6,114 nucleotides of DNA. Origin: an uncultured Rhizobiaceae group bacterium. GTDB lineage: Bacteria > Pseudomonadota > Alphaproteobacteria > Rhizobiales > Rhizobiaceae. Shown here piece after piece: positions 5,020 to 6,114 of this stretch; the first letter of the stretch is position 1; every line of letters starts with the position of its first letter. The notes beneath the pieces are model-generated. The model had not been told where the DNA came from, did no database searches, and was given only the letters and a program-made list of their open reading frames with translations. The stretch is from positions 1-6,114 of the forward strand of contig CALHHQ010000336.1 of the NCBI GenBank assembly GCA_938030645.1. Reading direction: 5' to 3'. The position numbers and the translations under genes were made by a program.

Positions 5020-6072
5020 TTGAAACGTAACGGGGACATTTTGGGGCTCAATCTCATCCGTTGGCGCAAGCCGAACGCTGCAGTTAAAGCTGTAAGCCTT
5101 GCTTCTGTTGCAGTTTTGCTTGCCGCATGTGTTTCCTCACCTTCCGGCCAGCCAACAAATCTTGCTTCTGTTCTCACACCCGAACAAGCTCAGACGGTTG
5201 AAAAGGTTCCTGCGCCTGGCAAAGAGCTACAACTCTCCCCTGCGCCCGCTTCTGAAACAACCACAGTCAAAGAGACAGCTAAACCTGCAGTGCAAACTGC
5301 TTTGGCAGATACGGGCCCAACTGCAACGCCCGCACAAAAAGCAGCTGAGGCGGCTGCAATCAAACAATTGACAAAAAAGACGGATGACGCAGCAGCAAAA
5401 GCCGCCCAGCAGAAAGTTGAAACTGAGCAGGCCAAAAAGAAAACTGGAATTTTCGCCGCTTTTGCCAAATCCAACCAAGCATCATCCAGCCGCAAACGCC
5501 CCAGCGTAGATGTGCCAAAAGTGGCTGCAGCGAATACTAAACCGAAGACAAAACGTCCGCGTGTGAAAACAGTCATCCGCAACGGCAGCTCAAAATTGCC
5601 AGGCGTCAGAGGCAAATCCATTTTCGGTATCGAAGATTCCAAGAAAAATGAAGAGCTAGACCAGCCAGTAAAAGTTGCAGCTGTCACAAACCTTGCGCGC
5701 CGCGGCACACATGGATTGTTGCTGCAACGCAAAAGCGTCAAAGTCGGTTGTTTCCCCCGCAAACTGGTGAGATTGTTGAAACGCGTTGAACGCAAATTCG
5801 GACGCACACCAATTGTCACATCAGGCTATCGCAGCCGCAGATACAACCGCCTCATTCGAGGTGCTAAAAACTCCATGCACATCACATGCAAAGCCGCCGA
5901 CATTCAGGTGAAAGGAGTGTCAAAATGGACGTTGGCCAGATACCTGCGCACTTTGCCTGGCCGTGGCGGCGTGGGAACCTATTGCCATACAGCATCCGTA
6001 CATATCGACATTGGCAGCAAACGTGACTGGAACCGCCGTTGTTCCCGCAAAAGAAAGCGCCGTCGTTCATAA
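5020..6072 (+). CDS. Lipoprotein with C-terminal M15/YcbK-type peptidase domain
   Basis: This 350-residue protein has three parts. An N-terminal lipoprotein signal ends in the lipobox LLAAC with C37 as the likely lipidated residue. A long low-complexity region (about 38-235) is rich in Ala, Lys, Pro, Thr and Gln and is presumably disordered. A C-terminal domain of about 110 residues resembles the M15 family YcbK/PF08291, zinc metallopeptidases acting on peptidoglycan stem peptides. Its motifs are TSGYRSRRYN (267-276), NSMHITCKAADI (284-295) and SVHIDIG (326-332), giving likely zinc ligands H287, D294 and H328. The tail is very basic (RKRKRRRS). The protein is probably anchored in the envelope facing the periplasm, and a cell-wall remodelling role is inferred from the family. 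The start is TTG with GGAG seven bases upstream. A second in-frame TTG at 5041, preceded by GGGG, would shorten the signal and leave C30. It may instead be non-catalytic and bind peptidoglycan. Confidence 0.9.
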   Translation: MKRNGDILGLNLIRWRKPNAAVKAVSLASVAVLLAACVSSPSGQPTNLASVLTPEQAQTVEKVPAPGKELQLSPAPASETTTVKETAKPAVQTALADTGPTATPAQKAAEAAAIKQLTKKTDDAAAKAAQQKVETEQAKKKTGIFAAFAKSNQASSSRKRPSVDVPKVAAANTKPKTKRPRVKTVIRNGSSKLPGVRGKSIFGIEDSKKNEELDQPVKVAAVTNLARRGTHGLLLQRKSVKVGCFPRKLVRLLKRVERKFGRTPIVTSGYRSRRYNRLIRGAKNSMHITCKAADIQVKGVSKWTLARYLRTLPGRGGVGTYCHTASVHIDIGSKRDWNRRCSRKRKRRRS

Positions 6073-6077
6073 ATTGA

Positions 6078-6092
6078 CTGCCAAATTGGCAG
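6078..6092. repeat. 15-base inverted repeat after the M15 gene
   Basis: CTGCCAA (6078-6084) and TTGGCAG (6086-6092) are perfect reverse complements around a single A, beginning six bases after the stop codon. As RNA it would fold as a five-pair stem with a five-base loop. No T-run follows, so a terminator is doubtful. It could equally be an operator-like dyad for a gene beyond the window. Confidence 0.4.
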
Positions 6093-6114
6093 ATCAGTAA
6101 GCCACTAGTGCGAA

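Noticed and set aside
5190..5819. 209-codon open frame antisense to the M15 lipoprotein gene
   Set aside because: It is a shadow of the Ala/Lys-rich sense codons; the sense strand has the lipobox and the peptidase motifs.
1..6114. CRISPR arrays, insertion sequences, phage genes, toxin-antitoxin pairs and tRNA-linked integration
   Set aside because: I found no spaced direct repeats, transposase-like frames, terminal inverted repeats around a gene, or duplicated tRNA end.

Overview
The window looks like ordinary chromosomal DNA from an alphaproteobacterium, most probably Hyphomicrobiales (Rhizobiales). The evidence is an NDUFS4-type accessory subunit of respiratory complex I, a protein with two cold shock domains next to a DUF192 protein, and an M15-type lipoprotein of rhizobial style. 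Base composition is moderate rather than GC-rich by eye (not computed), which would suit a marine member of the order. There is no sign of a mobile element, CRISPR array, phage gene or toxin-antitoxin module. No gene-free stretch reaches 300 bases; the longest gap is 202.

Layout: a beta-propeller-like protein enters from the left edge on the plus strand and ends at 502. It converges on a minus-strand block of six co-oriented genes covering 573-4309. Read in the direction of transcription, from right to left, these are a sirtuin-type NAD-dependent protein deacylase (cobB), a tandem cold-shock-domain protein, a secreted DUF192 protein, tRNA-Pro(TGG), the NDUFS4-like complex I subunit and an AIM24-family protein. 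On the right, gloA (glyoxalase I) diverges from the sirtuin across only 64 bp. A TTG-started lipoprotein with a C-terminal M15/YcbK-type peptidase domain follows on the plus strand.

Gene starts were chosen by ribosome-binding site and family length. Three of the seven complete protein genes use non-ATG starts: GTG for DUF192, and TTG for the sirtuin and the M15 lipoprotein. The cold shock, NDUFS4 and gloA genes all have long ORF extensions upstream that I reject.

The genes do not form one obvious pathway. Three themes can be defended. One is respiration and mitochondrion-like functions (NDUFS4 and AIM24, both with mitochondrial relatives). Another is a divergent gloA/sirtuin pair, where the glyoxalase I product is a lysine-lactoylating agent and sirtuins can remove lactoyl-lysine. 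The third is RNA-level control: a perfect 9-bp stem-loop touches the Shine-Dalgarno of the cold shock gene, a 10-bp inverted repeat separates that gene from DUF192, and a hairpin sits two bases before the Shine-Dalgarno of the M15 gene. I see no clearly new multi-gene system. The structured leaders are the best candidates for something undescribed.
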